A DNA stretch of 64,000 nucleotides from Plazaster borealis (GCA_021014325.1 CM037460.1:19560044-19624043), one strand, 5' to 3'. Counted from the first letter of the stretch, positions 1-12,131 are shown. Notes: a model not told the origin generated them from the letters alone. Numbers and translations are program-made.

Positions 1-868
1 ATTACTAGTTGTACGCACGGAATAGGAATATGTACGTACGGATTTTTTTCCTAAATACACTTCCATAGTCTGTTGTGCACTAATATTAAAAGAGATTTAT
101 TCTGTGCAGTGAAAAAGCGTAGGACATTGATAGTTACGCACAAAATTGATCACCTAATGTTGTTAATAAATGTTTCGTCATCTTCATACCACACATGATA
201 TAAGAGTCAGTAATCAGTTGTAATAATTATTTCACAGTAATTTCAAACGTCTCCAATACCCTGTCGTCCGTGCTTCAAACAAATGACGTCACTTGTTTAC
301 GTCACATTTTTATTACCATACCCCATGTTAATATCAGTGCGAAAGAACAATGTGTATAAAAACGGTTAGTGTATAGAGCTCTATCTGCAAGTTTTATGTA
401 AAACTAACAAAAAGTGTTTCGCTCGCCACGGGCCTAGTCTTGCCTCATGACGTTGCAAATGATTATCCACCCTTCGCCCAAAGGTTTTAAAAACTCTGGG
501 GTGTTTTCTGGATGATGCTGGTAACTTGATCTAGTGAAATCAGATGTTGAGCAAAGAGCTCCTTGAGAAAACCAATTGCCTGAGATCGTGTGGTCAATTT
601 AAGGTCTGCAACCGAAAGTACCCTGCTTCATTTGTAATCCCCGTTACATTGTTAACGGGCTATTAAACTTCAAAAATGCCGGGGCGCAGAGTGGATGTCT
701 CATTATGAACTGCAAACAGCACAAGAGGTGATTCAGATTATTTCAGCTCGAAAGTTTTGGTCACCTGTTCATGACATATGCCTTCAGTGGTTTCCATTAA
801 GTGAAAAGGTCTTAGTGCAAAAATGAAAGATTGATAGTGGAACTCCTTTTCTATGTGCCTGAGTAAGC
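1..868. other. 3' flank of the GPCR gene, no other gene seen
   Basis: This stretch lies downstream of the receptor stop codon on the minus strand and probably contains its 3' UTR. Minus-strand AATAAA hexamers are visible at 309-314 and 96-101 and are candidate polyadenylation signals. I see no open frame with family character on either strand. Confidence 0.4.
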
Positions 869-1479
869 TCAGAGCCACGTTGAAGAACATACACTCCCTG
901 GTTCAGCAGTTGAGCCCACTGATGGTTTCGGTCTGTTGTCAATAACATACGGGGCATCAGACGATTTGAAAGTTCCATTTCTTTTCATGGTACTCTGCTG
1001 ACGGCGGGGATCCGGTTGTTGGAACTTGCATTTGACAATTGATATTGCCAGCGTCTTGATGTGCATCCTGAATGATGGCCCCACAAGAGTATAAACAAAT
1101 GGGTTTACACTACTGTTCATAAATAACAGGACGTTGGCGGCAGTGTGCAGTTTGTTGTACAACTCGTCGGTCGGTTGAACCTCGGGGTCAAAGGCCATCC
1201 AAAGGTGAACAGCGTGGACTGGCAACCAACAAAGGACGTACAGGATAATGACGAAGAGGATGCTGTTGACACTGCGCCTGCGCTGGATGCTACTCCGAGG
1301 CCCTGCGGCTAGCATCTTTCGGCCCATCGTGACGTAGCAGAAGATGATGATTGCTAAAGGGATGCAGTACAGGGAGGCTGTGGCGAAGGCAAAGAAATAC
1401 TGTTCCCCGCTGGAGAAGTAAAACTCGGAACACGCACCTGTTTCTGTCAGGCCAGCGACAAAGGCGGTGGGAATCTGCA
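869..1479 (-). CDS. Peptide GPCR, exon 3 (end of TM4 to C-terminus)
   Basis: This is the last coding exon of a rhodopsin-family (class A) neuropeptide receptor in the plasma membrane. On the minus strand it follows a pyrimidine-rich acceptor ending in AG at 1480-1481, and its first two bases complete the split codon left by exon 2 (G|TG, Val). It encodes the end of TM4 (QIPTAFVAG) and ECL2 with the cysteine that should pair with TM3. TM5 carries its proline (YCIPLAIIIFCY), ICL3 is basic (QRRRS), TM6 has CWLPVH and TM7 has NPFVY. A helix-8 segment and a Ser/Thr-rich tail of about 55 residues end at TGA (869-871). It contributes 203 residues counting the split Val. Family assignment is galanin/kisspeptin/allatostatin-type; the exact ligand cannot be told. 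The C-terminal length is normal and no lesion is seen. Confidence 0.9.
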
Positions 1480-3290
1480 CTAAGAAAGAAACTGAACAAA
1501 GAACAACAAATGTCGTTGTTTAATGAAAAATTAAATACTTCGTTCATTATTGGAAACGCAGTGTTTGGGTTTTCTTTATAACAAAGTCCACTTTTAGCAC
1601 AACAACAGTGTATAGCCCTGCTAGAGAAATTCCAAATTGGAGTCACAATACAGCGCGCCACCAAGAGTTTACCAGAGCGAGGTCATTTTCATCATTCAGT
1701 TAATCCCAAATTTGAGTATCGTGCTCAGCAAAGCCTTGTCAGACGTAGGTTTCATTTGCTCCGAGGAAAACATTTCAAACTAAATTAGGTTCATTTTTAC
1801 AAAGTTAAATTTCCGCAGTACGTTCGTTGCGAAGGATGCACACCTTTTTTTCCCGGAGCTAACTGTGAACTGGAAACCTCTTCAACTCACGGAATGTCAG
1901 GCCATTATTAGTGCCCCAAATCGATTGCAATACATTAGCGTTTTACACACGAATGTTTGCACAATCGTCCTAGGTTTGATGACCGTCTCGATTGACCTGC
2001 ACTATGTGGTCACGCCAGGGTTGAGAGGCACTCTGACTCTACGTTCACGTTCCCTGAAGGGAAGGCAAGGGAAAACTGTCCTCGGAGGAAATTGCTCTTG
2101 AACGCTCCCCCTCAAAAAACACTCACCGCAAGATGTTTGAATTCCTGTTCCAACCCCTCTTGAAACTATTCTCATTTAGAGCAACGATTTTGTTTTTGAT
2201 TTTTTTTCCCCACAACGCCTCCATGTTGAGGTATTTTCCGCAGAGTCGACCCGGGGCATCGGATGACGTCTTCCCACCTCAAGGGGCGAGACAAGGATGC
2301 ATAATATACCCTTTTGAAATTTAACCTCAAACATGAAAGTGTTGAAGGTAAAATACATGAGTGGTAGAGCTGACAAAATAGTCACAGACAGTGATTATGT
2401 TTTGTGTGATCAACCATAAATGTACATGAAATATCAAACTTGTGAAAATTTGGGTTTAATCCGTTGCGTGAGTCAGGAGAAAATAGTGAAAAATCATACA
2501 CAATTTTCAGCATGTAAACACTTTGTCCTTAATTTTGGTTGTATAACAACTGAAATAAGCTGTTGCGTTTTGGGCGGATTAGGTTTTCAGATACAGTTTT
2601 TGTCGAATGTTACTTCATTTCAGAGGGAAATTTTTCACAGAAAAATGGTTCCACGTATGAACTTCATTATATCAGTAAGCTTTCAGACTAAAATAAAACA
2701 ATTATCCTTTTTATCCTTATGAAAATTGATGGTGGTTTGTTCCCGTATGTTTCTTCTAAGCCCATTTCATTTGTTTTTCTTATTTCATTTCCACCTTTTC
2801 CATCATCACGGAAATTATAACAGAGATGCATTCTCTCTGATTATAGCTTTTTTACCATTTCATTACATTACTCTAGAGTGGTAACAATGGCAGTTTTATT
2901 GAATACCACACACTGACATCTGGTACTCTTCGGTTGGTGGCTTACACTTATTTATAGAAAAATATACAATGACATTTCAGTTTCGGAGACTCAACATATA
3001 GATTTGTGTTGCGGGCTTGTTGTCAGAGACCAGAAACTGGGTCTGTCGAATATTGAGCGGTTTAAAGGCACAAAGTGCTGGATTGGTTATTGTTTTCAAA
3101 AATGTAAAACAAATGTTGTACTTGAAGTTTCAAATCCGAAACGCTGACGATTATAAGGCTCAGCATCGGTCCTGAAGAGACGAAGTTCGGTTTGAATCCA
3201 AACCTATCAAAGTCGAGGAAGTGGCATTTATAGACCCATATATCACGGCTAGCGCCGTAACTATATGATGCAATATTTAGGGGGAGGGGG
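1480..3290. other. Start of GPCR intron 2, no gene
   Basis: Intronic on the minus strand. Positions about 2370-2720 are AT-rich and resemble other degraded foldback elements in this window (compare 34600-35090 and 50019-50361: short segments such as gtgaaaaatc, and an end near cctttttatcctta). Otherwise I see nothing I can name. Confidence 0.3.
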
Positions 3291-3490
3291 CACAAGAGGG
3301 TGCACCACTTTTTCTAGGGGGGGGGCACTTCACTTGTGTAATATAATCTAGCGTTAAACATCGAAATTATCACATTAAAACTCTGAAAATTTTCAATCCC
3401 AAAACTAAAGATTTCGAAAGGGGGCCCCTGGGAAGGGGGGGCGCGGACATCAACTGGGAGGCACGTGCCCCCCCCCCCCTTAATAGTGTA
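3290..3490. repeat. G/C-run repeat with long homopolymers
   Basis: Contains several G or C runs and the string ggggcccctggg. It resembles, in the opposite orientation, 50450-50765, where gtggcgttactgggg and gtgcacgcccctgg bound a similar segment. Probably a degraded non-autonomous transposon. Confidence 0.35.
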
Positions 3491-3769
3491 ACGAAATGGT
3501 TATTTTACAAGTGCATTTTTACATCATGGCATTATACTAGATGAATTTCCCATTAGCCAAAATCTCTGGATTCTTGTCTTCAGTCTATTCTACCCCCATG
3601 GTTTTACAGTGTCTCCAGTTAGCCATTAAAGTAATTGTAATCTAAACATTTAGCCTGGAACCTACTCCAAAAACCAGCCATACTATGCCCCAGGCTACTG
3701 AGGTGGTATCTAATTCACAAAACATGGGGTGGGCTCAGAAGTGGTTTAAGTAACGGTATATTTTCATGT

Positions 3770-4660
3770 GTGACAATAATGTATGTGTGCTTTTACATGT
3801 ATAGTCAGTGACCAGGGCTCAGTGATGTTGGAGGGTCATTTTGCTTGATGAATATTTAGTTATAGTAAGAGTTGTGTATTGCTTATGTTTCAGTCACTGT
3901 ATTTAACCTTCCATGTGGTAGATACAGTACCAATTGTTTTGACCAACCAGGATTCACCTGCCAGAGTTAGCAACCAATAAGAGAGTTTTTCAATTTCTGG
4001 CAGTGATCCTGGGAGGAGCTTTTTTAGTGTATAAAAGGGCATGTTTTATCTGCAGAGGCGGACAGACTGGGGAGGGACCCCAAGGAACTCATAAGGACCA
4101 AAACATGATCTCACCAGGAGGAGCAGTGGACGACTTGAGGAGGGAGGACTGGATTGGATCATCGGATCCTTAAGGACTGTTTAGGGAAAGTGTTGCAAGG
4201 CCGGAACTTGGGATCCCTATTTGGGTTAAGGACCAACCCAATATAGGGACCGTTTATCCCAAGGGCTTGCTCCACTAGTAGGATTCCCCTAAACACTGGG
4301 CCATCCATTGTCCTCGCTCCAACAGCCGTTTACTGTGATTCCTGGTGGGTCACCATCTATACATTGTATTTCACGAAAACATAATTTATAATATGCCCCA
4401 TGAAAAATGTAATAACCAGTTGGAAGTCGAATAAATATAATATCTTTGTTTCATGTAAAGAGAAGCTGTCCAAAACTAATTCATTTGCCTGCTGTTTCAC
4501 ATCTCTTTAAGGAATGCCCCCCATTATTTAATGTATTAATTATTCTAAAGTAATAAATCCTTGTGGTATATTTCCGCTAAACGGATCCACGTACTTTTCT
4601 GCCAGCAGCCGCTCGCTGACAGGGATTTTATATTGGTGTCAGAAGTTAACGAACAATATA
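3770..4660 (+). mobile_element. Decayed LTR (solo LTR plus primer-binding site)
   Basis: A TATA box lies in a promoter-like context (gtgtataaaagggcat, about 4028). About 400 bp further on is AATAAA (about 4430). The segment ends at ttggtgtcagaagt (about 4634-4647), a string typical of the tRNA primer-binding site just downstream of 5' LTRs in Gypsy-type elements. No gag or pol frame follows, so this is an LTR plus leader remnant. The exact LTR start was not determined. Confidence 0.45.
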
Positions 4661-5142
4661 GTTTGAGTAGCCCCTAATTTTTTTATTGTCCCCTCCTTTG
4701 CGGAAGGGGGCAAAAACTGTCACAATAGTAACGCCACTTATCACGGCTGCTTTGATTGCTGTAATCAAATTAAGCCTGGATTGAACACTAACAAACATTA
4801 CCACCTTAATCGATGAAATGTCACAGGCTGGTTGTTTTGTGTGTGTTTATTTAAAAACGAGGATGGGATTTAAATCACTCCTCTGAAAAACCTTATACAA
4901 AGCCTTTTCCCTTTAGCTGCAGCGGGCAGCATTATTGCAGGAGATACCGTAAACATTCGTTGTTAACAACCCGATCAATACCTACTCAAACATCTGTAAA
5001 CACCAGATATAAAACAATAAACTACACTACTGCTCGTTGCTTATCCAAATTGACATAATCCTGATTACTGACTCCTGGGTATATCATGAGTATATATATT
5101 TGTATGTTTATACTTAATGTTGATGTTTATACTTTGTGATAG

Positions 5143-5235
5143 GAAAGTGTAACAATGAACTCCTTGCGGTACCAACAAACCTTCCTGGTCCCATCCGTGT
5201 TGAAGAGATATCAAATCTACACAGCCCCATTAAAG
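5143..5235 (+). other. Possible isolated exon or transposase fragment
   Basis: A 93-nt segment between an acceptor-like tgatag and a donor-like gtatgc. In one frame it reads a protein-like string containing LPGPIRVEEISNLHSPIKG, with both ends in the same phase. I do not recognise the family. It may be a fragment of a transposon-encoded protein or chance; no partner exon was found nearby. Confidence 0.25.
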
Positions 5236-6235
5236 GTATGCTTTATTTAGATATGTTCCTTTTTTTTAACTCTCATAAGCTTACTTAAAAAGCAACTTGA
5301 GGACAGTACCAAATTTACAAAGTCTACATTTTCGTCAGAAAAAAAATTATCGATATGACTGTCCTAAACACAACATTTCCTTCTTCGAACTGTCAAATCG
5401 CAACTATTACAAAAACGCATGATAAACGTGGACAAAATTCATGAGAAGGCATTAACTGTTAATCTTTTTTCTCTAGTGTCTCAAAAGCGCAACCACCCTT
5501 TTTTCATAAAATATTCACAAGTCGGTTGGTTGTATGAAGACGTCCCGGTGTCTAATGAGAACTAGAGGATTGGAATTTGAGTCTTTTTAAAAACATTCAT
5601 GTTTTGTTTCCGTGCAGATGAAACTCGGGGGATATTGGTTCACACTCTTGTACTCAAGTTCGTTCAATGGAGAAAGTCGGGGCATTCCACACCCGAGATT
5701 TAAAATGTATAACGCGTCCCTGTTTTCAGAGTACATTTATTTCCACCCTGAACAGCTGTCAATAAACACACCTACAATAAACCTGTGTGATGGGGTAAAT
5801 AGGTTAATTAGATTACATGTTCAAGTGTTCGAGAAAACGAATGTCTTCTCAAGGATTTGTGCAAGTTCATTAAAAGTGTTTCTTTTGTGCAAAATAGTCC
5901 AGTATTGCTTTGGGGGAAGAGCAAAAAAGTAATTCATACGGAAATATTTTCCTGCAGATTTTGACACCAAGTCAAAATAAAACAACCGTTAAGCTTTAAA
6001 ATTAAAATTTGTCAATTCAGTCATTAAGAAAATAGTTAATGGCCTGACGTTTCAACGTTACAACAGAGTCTTTTTTGAAGGCTAAAAGACAACACAGAAC
6101 ACATAAATCATTAAGATTTTCATAGAATTTCCCCCGTTATACAGCATGTCTTGCCATATATTTCGATTGTTAAGTGAACCGGAAAATCCCTATTCTGTAA
6201 CCAACATGGCTTAGGCCTATTATTGATTAGTACTT
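5236..6235. other. Intronic, no feature recognised
   Basis: AT-rich sequence with one short chance open frame (5612-5932, plus) lacking family character. Nothing else supported. Confidence 0.3.
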
Positions 6236-6238
6236 TGA

Positions 6239-6628
6239 AGGGATTGTATACGTTTGGTAATTGGAACCCATTGGGGTTTTTTTCTTCAACCCTCTGATAG
6301 TTGTAGATATATACCATAAGACTAACCTGTGAAAATTTCATTTCAAAAGGTGGTAGTGTTTTGAGATATTGCCGAAAATCTGGAGCGATTATGTCGGCGC
6401 AGGAAGAATAGTCTGCAATTGGAAACAAAATCTAAGAGACGCTGCAGTAACGCTTCTCAGATTCAATTTTTGTGGGATAAAAAGTGATATCTTTTTGCAT
6501 AACCGCAGTACTTCGAAGTGAAAAGTTTCTCAAAATGCATTATACTATCCAAAGCTGCTGTACTTCTTACTAAGTAGGTTTTTATTGCCAATAATTTTCA
6601 GAGTCATTACCAAACGTATACAGACTCT
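6239..6628. mobile_element. TTAA-type MITE, subfamily 2
   Basis: Starts agggattgtatacgtttggt and ends in the inverse accaaacgtatacagactct before TTAA (6629-6632). Internal landmarks shared by all subfamily 2 copies are aaaggtggtag, gatattgccgaaaatctgga and gatatctttttgcat, with a central hairpin around the gagacgctgcagtaacgctt segment. The left flank is mutated (TTGA). Confidence 0.8.
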
Positions 6629-7189
6629 TTAAATACTTTTTTTTTAAGGGGGGCACCCAATAAGTTTATCCATGGCGTTGGTGAGCGCATGAATAACTTC
6701 ATTCAAACTGTATAATTGCACATAGACCACAATGCATGTCCCAATGCGCATGATCGGCTCGCAAAGGATTTTGGGTGAAACCCGAGTCCGAGCAACGTCG
6801 GAAACTAGTGGTGCGCTGATTTGGAAGGAATGCGGTGTACACAACTACAAAAACGTGGTACAGTTACATTCAAACTACGGCATGTCGTCCATCTTGGCAG
6901 CTTGATTTTTCTTTTAACTGTATACTCGGTTTCCCAAAATGCACTGCGGTTTATTTTGGACATTGGGAATAGTTTTATAAACCATTGCGGGTGTCTGTTA
7001 GCTCAGATATTGACCACCATGCCGATCCAAAGTGCTCCTCGATCAGGTATGATGATATAGGTGGTGCAGCAATATCCATAAAGACATTGTTTTCAAGACT
7101 GTACATTCTTAATTATGACAACAACTCGTCAATAAACTTGATACGGTCGATCAACTCTCATCGGTAAGGCAGCCTTCAAAGTGACATTC

Positions 7190-7365
7190 CAGGTCGTTTC
7201 CTGGCAGGCGAGACACTATACACTGGTCATAAGGGAAATACATTTCTTGTCATAGTTTCCACATAAATTCAAGAGTTATAAAAAAAACAGCTGAACAAGT
7301 TCTGAGATGGGCCCCTTTTCTTCACATCAAAAGTTGATACAAATCAGTCATTGCAATCTTAATAA
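7190..7365. repeat. Dispersed repeat, copy also at 22919-23105
   Basis: Both copies contain ttcctggcaggcg, then gggaaat, then ttccacat or ttccacac, then cagctgaacaagtt and gagatg. They run in the same orientation 15.7 kb apart. The class is unknown. Confidence 0.6.
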
Positions 7366-7819
7366 AATATAAGATATTCAGAGGTTTTTTTTAGTTGACT
7401 TAAAGTGCCATGAGTGATTTGCAGTTATCAAAAAATAACTTTGATAAGATTCAATCTGAAAGCTAACTGATTAAAAAACTTATACCAATACAAATCCCCC
7501 CACCAGAAATATTATCGTCTGATATAAACAAAGTCGAAAAAGTAGCATTTAAAAACCCCGAATCGCCATTGCTTATTACTATTACGGCAATCGAAATAAG
7601 TGGATTCAAGTTGTACTCAATTGTTGTGTTCATTGTATTGCACCTTGAGCCCCTCTTAGTTGAACTGTGTGCATTACAAATCTTCACCTTGTTATTATTA
7701 TTTTTTAAGTGAATAATCGCGAACTTATCTTGACGAAATAGGCCTACCGGTAGTTTTGAAGGACAATTTTGTAGTTTGAAAACCTGTGACATTTTATCTA
7801 AGTGAAAGTGCATACTTAG

Positions 7820-8240
7820 GGGTGCGTTCGATTAGCTTCCCCAGGTCGACCCAGGTGCCCATCCGGGTGAGCCCCTGACATGAGCTAATCGAACGCCAAC
7901 TTTCTCCAGCATTCACACCAATGCATCTTGGGACAACCGACCGGAACTATATACGTTCACAGTTGTGTGCATACGTCCGAAACTGTTCGTGGATTAATGA
8001 AAAGATCGTAAAATAATTATCCTCAAGGTAAAACTGCAACGTTAAGTTATTTTACAAGCCCACGTTGATACAAAAGTAGGCTTCAACGAGTACAAAAATA
8101 CTTGATGCTCACAAAGTCGGTGGTTTATGGGTGAAATGGTGTGGCCATTGAGAACGTGAGCCACAACAATGACGTCAAAGTTACTCGAACGCACTGGGGT
8201 CAGACCTGGGTCGACCCGGGGAAGCTAATCGAACGCACCC
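7820..8240. mobile_element. MITE with 37-bp terminal inverted repeats
   Basis: Left end gggtgcgttcgattagcttc and right end gaagctaatcgaacgcaccc are perfect inverses. The inverted region continues inward through ccaggtcgacccaggt against acctgggtcgacccgg. About 420 bp, no coding capacity. The ends resemble widely distributed hAT-like MITEs in invertebrates, from memory. Confidence 0.8.
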
Positions 8241-8484
8241 ACAATTTTAATTCAGTCGTCAATTTTCTGTGCCATTGGAATTTGTTTGAAATCCCTTATC
8301 ATAAGTATTCCCTTCTTAACTGTCAATTCAGGTTAGATTTCAGGTTAGATTCATAGTCTAAACTATGAAACATAAGGTTGTGTCTTTTCCTGTGTAACAA
8401 GTGTTGTGAAAACATTGTCATGTTTTGTTTTCGCTGGCAGTCAAAATATTATCGATCGGAATATACAAAGCAGATACGGATTAA

Positions 8485-8858
8485 AGGGATCGTACACGTT
8501 TGGTAATTGGAGCCTATTGTTTGTTTCAATCCTAGGGTTGTATATATATATACCATAAAACTAACCTGTGAAAATTTCATTTCAAAAGGTGGTAGCGTTT
8601 TTGAGATATTGCCGAAAATCTGGAGCGGTTATGTCCACGCAGGAAGATAATCTGCATTGGAATACACACTCTGAGAAACGTTACCGTAACGCTTCTCAGT
8701 ATTCAAAATATTTGGGGGATAAAAAGTGATATATTTTTCCATTCGAAGTAAAAAGTCTCTCAAAATGCATTATACTATTTAAAGCTGCCGTACTTCTTAT
8801 CAAGTAAGTTTTTATTGCCATACATTTTCAGAGTCATTACCAAACGTGTACGATGCCT
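8485..8858. mobile_element. TTAA-type MITE, subfamily 2
   Basis: Flanked by TTAA on both sides (8481-8484 and 8859-8862). Left end agggatcgtacacgtttggt and right end accaaacgtgtacgatgcct. Internal landmarks are as in the copy at 6239-6628. Confidence 0.85.
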
Positions 8859-9157
8859 TTAAGCAATACAATGTACACACAAAGCACAGTTCGTTGAAGG
8901 ATAAAAGTGGACAGATTTCCAATTTCCCCCTTTCGGGTTCCAACAATATGCAATGGATCATTTCTAAAGCACCTTGAACACTTGAATCGTGTAATGTCAC
9001 AAGGGCACACATTGTTGTACATGTTTCCCAGTTGCATGGATCCATCATGACAAACAATTTTGTTGACCAACTGTTGCTTTTATCTTTACCGAAAGGGAAT
9101 TGAACACACAAATGCTTTTTTGAAATATTTTCAGAGCCTGCTACAGAGAGGCCTTAA

Positions 9158-9532
9158 AGGGTCACTTTGTTTTCGGATTGGGCGCTTTGGGCTTTAAAAA
9201 GCGTTCGTATTGAAATGATTATAATGGTTGGAAAGATATTTCAAAGTTAGAATGATTCACATAAATATCCCTTGAAATTGTGTGGTTTTTGTGTAATTTC
9301 ACAGAACACGGTCGCCGCCTTTTCATAGAACCAAATTGTTGACTCCACAAAATGGCGAGCCGTAAGTTCTGCTGGTTGCACTTAAAGAGGCAAATTTATG
9401 GGGTTTTTTAAATCACTTCTAACTTAGTTACAACACACTGTAGGTGTTTTTATTGAATGGACCACTCTTGAAAAGGATAAGGAGAAATTCCAAACAGTAA
9501 AATGTTGAGAGATTTGAAGGCATTATGTCCCT
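9158..9532. mobile_element. TTAA-type foldback, subfamily 3
   Basis: Preceded by TTAA (9154-9157), followed by TTAA (9533-9536). Left part agggtcactttg... with gttggaaagatatttcaaa and acggtcgcc; right end ggcattatgtccct. It is diverged relative to the copies at 10357 and 60180. Confidence 0.55.
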
Positions 9533-9886
9533 TTAACGCTAATCCAAATCACCAACCTACTACATTGCAAGGTTGTCTAGACACGTGTTCTTTATGCATG
9601 GTCTCTCTTTTACATGAAAATGAAACTAAAATGCGTGCAATCTGCTCCGATATCATCAACAGGTGCAACTTCCACACGTCTACAAAAATGAATGACCTTC
9701 AAATATTCGAGTCATAGAGAGAGAAATTATTTTGTAAGTTTTACATTTTTTATATGTATATTTTTAGAAGTAATTCACCGAGCTCGCCCGGCGAATTGAG
9801 GCCGAAACGAAGTCACTGGCAATTTTAAATATTTATATAATAGCAAGGTATATTTTTGATTGTCCTCATTGGTGCGGCATCTTTAA

Positions 9887-10271
9887 AGGGTCTGTATACG
9901 TTTGGTATCTCTGAAAATATATGGCAATAAAAACTTACTTGGTAAGAAGTACAGCAGCTTTGGATAGTATAATGCATTTTCAGACACTTTTCAATTCGAA
10001 GTACTGCGGTTATGGAAAAGGATATCACTTTTTACCCCCCAACAATTTTAATCTGAGAAGCGTTACTGTTTAAACGTTTCTCGGATTGTGTATCTCAACT
10101 GCAGATTATTCTTCCTGCGTAGACAAACCGCTCCAGATTTTCGGCAATATCTCAAACACGCTACCACTTTTGAAATGAAATTTTCACTGGTTAGTTTTAT
10201 GGTTTTATATCTACAACTATATGAGATTGAAACAAACAGTGGGTTCCAATTACCAAACGTATGCAATCCCT
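9887..10271. mobile_element. TTAA-type MITE, subfamily 2
   Basis: Starts agggtctgtatacgtttggt after TTAA (9883-9886) and ends accaaacgtatgcaatccct before TTAA (10272-10275). It is in reverse orientation relative to the copies at 6239 and 8485. Confidence 0.85.
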
Positions 10272-10356
10272 TTAAATGGATAACTAGAAAGTAAAGTTTT
10301 AACTGGTGTGCATAACATTATAATGATTTCGAGAGCTTTATTGTGCCCACGAATTA

Positions 10357-10561
10357 AGGGACACGTCGCCTTGGATGGGACCATTTTGGCTGTAAAAAAG
10401 CGTTTGAAAGCATTTGCTTATAACATGAATATGGTTGGAAAGATGTTTCAAAAAGTAGAATATTATAACAAATGTGCCTTGAAATTATTCATTACATAAC
10501 GAACGCTTTCAAACGCCTTTTACAGCTCAAATCGCCCAATCCAAGGCAACGTGTCCCTTGA
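10357..10561. mobile_element. TTAA-type foldback, subfamily 3
   Basis: About 205 bp, a near palindrome: left end gggacacgtcgccttggatg, right end aatccaaggcaacgtgtccc. The middle contains tatggttggaaagatgtttc. The left flank is TTAA; the right flank is a mutated TTGA. Confidence 0.75.
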
Positions 10562-10922
10562 ATGTCCATTTGGAGCTCCGTACACGTCAGATTAAAATTT
10601 CTTCTAAAACATTGGTTCACTCTAAAAGCTAATTTTTTAAATAACAATTTTAATAATAATATTTAGGTTTTCACTGTCATTTTTTGCAAAAAAAAGGCCC
10701 AGCCTATTTCACTTTTATGCATTCCTATTACAGCAATTGTCCTCTTCATTTGAAACCGTCATTCAGTTTTCAAATCATTTAAAACGTATCCAGTCAGTTT
10801 CCCTTGTGGTTTATTATTTGATATCTGAAAAAAAGTCGAATCCCCTTAAGGTGATCCCCTGGCTGCCGCTTCCCAGGTTTCTTACAAAGATATTGATAAA
10901 ATAGTGAGACCGCCAACATAGG

Positions 10923-10999
10923 GCTAGATAGATAGCTCAGTTGGTAGAGCGCCGGCACGTTAATCCGGAGGTCGTTGGTTCAAATCCCGCTCTAGTCAT
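10923..10999 (+). repeat. tRNA-derived sequence (SINE head or tRNA pseudogene)
   Basis: Contains a clean A box (tagctcagttggtagagc) and B box (ggttcaaatcc), with an acceptor-stem-like pair (gggctagat ... tctagtc). The anticodon stem is imperfect and the base before the apparent GTT anticodon is C rather than the invariant T. I therefore read it as a degenerate or SINE-borne tRNA rather than a working tRNA gene. It lies in GPCR intron 2, just downstream of exon 2 in transcription order. Confidence 0.6.
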
Positions 11000-11288
11000 G
11001 TTTTCTTTGTTCAACCCCAAATCAAAACTTGATTCAGTTCAATTTAGCCATGCGACCTCGGCATTCAATTTACCAGAGTATAGTCACAACTAGAGATGTC
11101 TGCGAAAAGCTGCTGCTAACTTGAATGCTGTAAAATGAGCGGGGGAAACCTATACATTAACAATATATTTTGTATAAGTTGAAAGCACTTTCACGTGTGG
11201 AGGAACGAGTTAATCACCGGCATTAAATAAATATAATTTTGTCTAATGTTTTATTAAGTTATTTTGAAGAGACAAGTGGTTGTGTTAC

Positions 11289-11424
11289 CTAGCCATATTC
11301 CGACGACTATTTTCAGTATTGTCTTGGGAGACCGTCGGCCCAGTGAACGCATAGGGTGCACGATGAGTTGGTAACGGTCGTAGGAAAGAAATGCGAGAGT
11401 CAAGCTCGTTACTTCTGCGGCAAC
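11289..11424 (-). CDS. Peptide GPCR, exon 2 (TM3-DRY to TM4)
   Basis: This short 136-nt exon is easy to miss because it has no start codon. On the minus strand it lies between an acceptor (tttttcatcgcag) and a donor (gtaaca). It reads 45 codons plus one base: the cytoplasmic half of TM3, then YDRYQLIVHPMRSL, then TM4 with GIW. The DRY motif, the following HPMRSL and the TM4 tryptophan identify it. Joined to exon 1 in phase 0, the TM3 cysteine falls exactly 24 residues before the Asp of DRY, as in generic GPCR numbering (3.25 to 3.49). Joined to exon 3 in phase 1 it gives GIWLVQIPTA, a normal TM4. The string from YLQYV through DRY to HPMRSLGRRSP resembles kisspeptin receptors most closely, from memory of that family. 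Confidence 0.88.
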
Positions 11425-11815
11425 CTGCGATGAAAAATAAAATAAGAGTTACAAAAATGACATGGATAATGATGGCGCCGATATCCGTTGGAAACGCTTA
11501 TGGCGTAGCCGAGCACTCTAGCGCACTGGACTCATGTCCTTGTGTTCTGACCAGCAGAGTGTGGGTTCGAGTACCGGTCTTGACACTTGTGTCCTTAATT
11601 AAGCAAGGCAATTAACCATTATTGCTTCGTCCTCCTGATGGCACGTAAAGCTAGGGTCCCGTATGTTGGTGTAATGCACGTAAACAAAAATGACCCGTTA
11701 CACTTATAAAATGAGAAGACAAAATGTTCCTAAACTCTTTTCCTCTTGTACAGAAGTAACCCCCTCCCTAAAATCCTACAAAAAAATTCCAGAGTTTCCC
11801 AGAACACAAGTTACC
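11425..11815. repeat. Copy 1 of a tandem segmental duplication
   Basis: Begins ctgcgatgaaaaataaaa directly at the exon 2 splice acceptor, contains a tRNA-Leu-type SINE (11497-11715) and ends near agtttcccagaacacaa. Copy 2 begins with the same string at about 11953 and continues to about 12720, where it is interrupted by a MITE. Confidence 0.75.
11497..11715 (+). mobile_element. tRNA-Leu-derived SINE
   Basis: Head resembles a tRNA with a long variable arm (ggcgtagccgagc ... gtgggttcgagtac). The body is the usual one for this family here: cttgtgtcctta, gcaaggcaattaacc, gcttcgtcct, gtaatgcacgtaaa. No coding capacity. Confidence 0.8.
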
Positions 11816-11816
11816 G

Positions 11817-11952
11817 GAAACGGAGGTCAAGTTTTATTACCAGTTTTTTTCTCGTTATTTTATTGAATTGATTTTACTTTCATATTGTTAATCACTCAGT
11901 ATTAAATTTCCGAACAACATATAATTTTCATGGCCAAAAACTACGTCAAACT
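11817..11952. repeat. Fragment of a dispersed repeat (also 16460-16600 and 21235-21410)
   Basis: Shares cggaggtcaagttttatta, a run ending in ttgttaatca, and catggcca-aaactacgt with 16460-16600, and with 21235-21410 in reverse orientation. Confidence 0.65.
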
Positions 11953-12131
11953 GCGATGAAAAATAAAACAAGAGTTAATTTACCAAAAAATGACATGGAT
12001 AATGGTGGCGCCGGTATCCGTCGGACGCGCTTATGGCGTAGCCGAGCAGGCTAGCGCACTGGACTCACGTCATTGTGTTCTGACCAGCAGAGTGTGGGTT
12101 CGAGTACCGGTCTTGACACTTGTGTTCTTAA

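Noticed and set aside
1865..2101. Plus-strand frame whose middle (LQYISV, TIVLGLMTV, DLHYVVTPGLRG) resembles a GPCR TM3-DRY exon
   Set aside because: The true TM3-TM4 exon with DRY, correct phases and spacing is at 11289-11424 on the minus strand. This segment is on the wrong strand, has no fitting splice sites and would need two extra residues before the DRY position.
10923..10999. Functional tRNA-Asn gene
   Set aside because: C instead of invariant T before the anticodon and a mismatched anticodon stem; more likely SINE-borne or a pseudogene.
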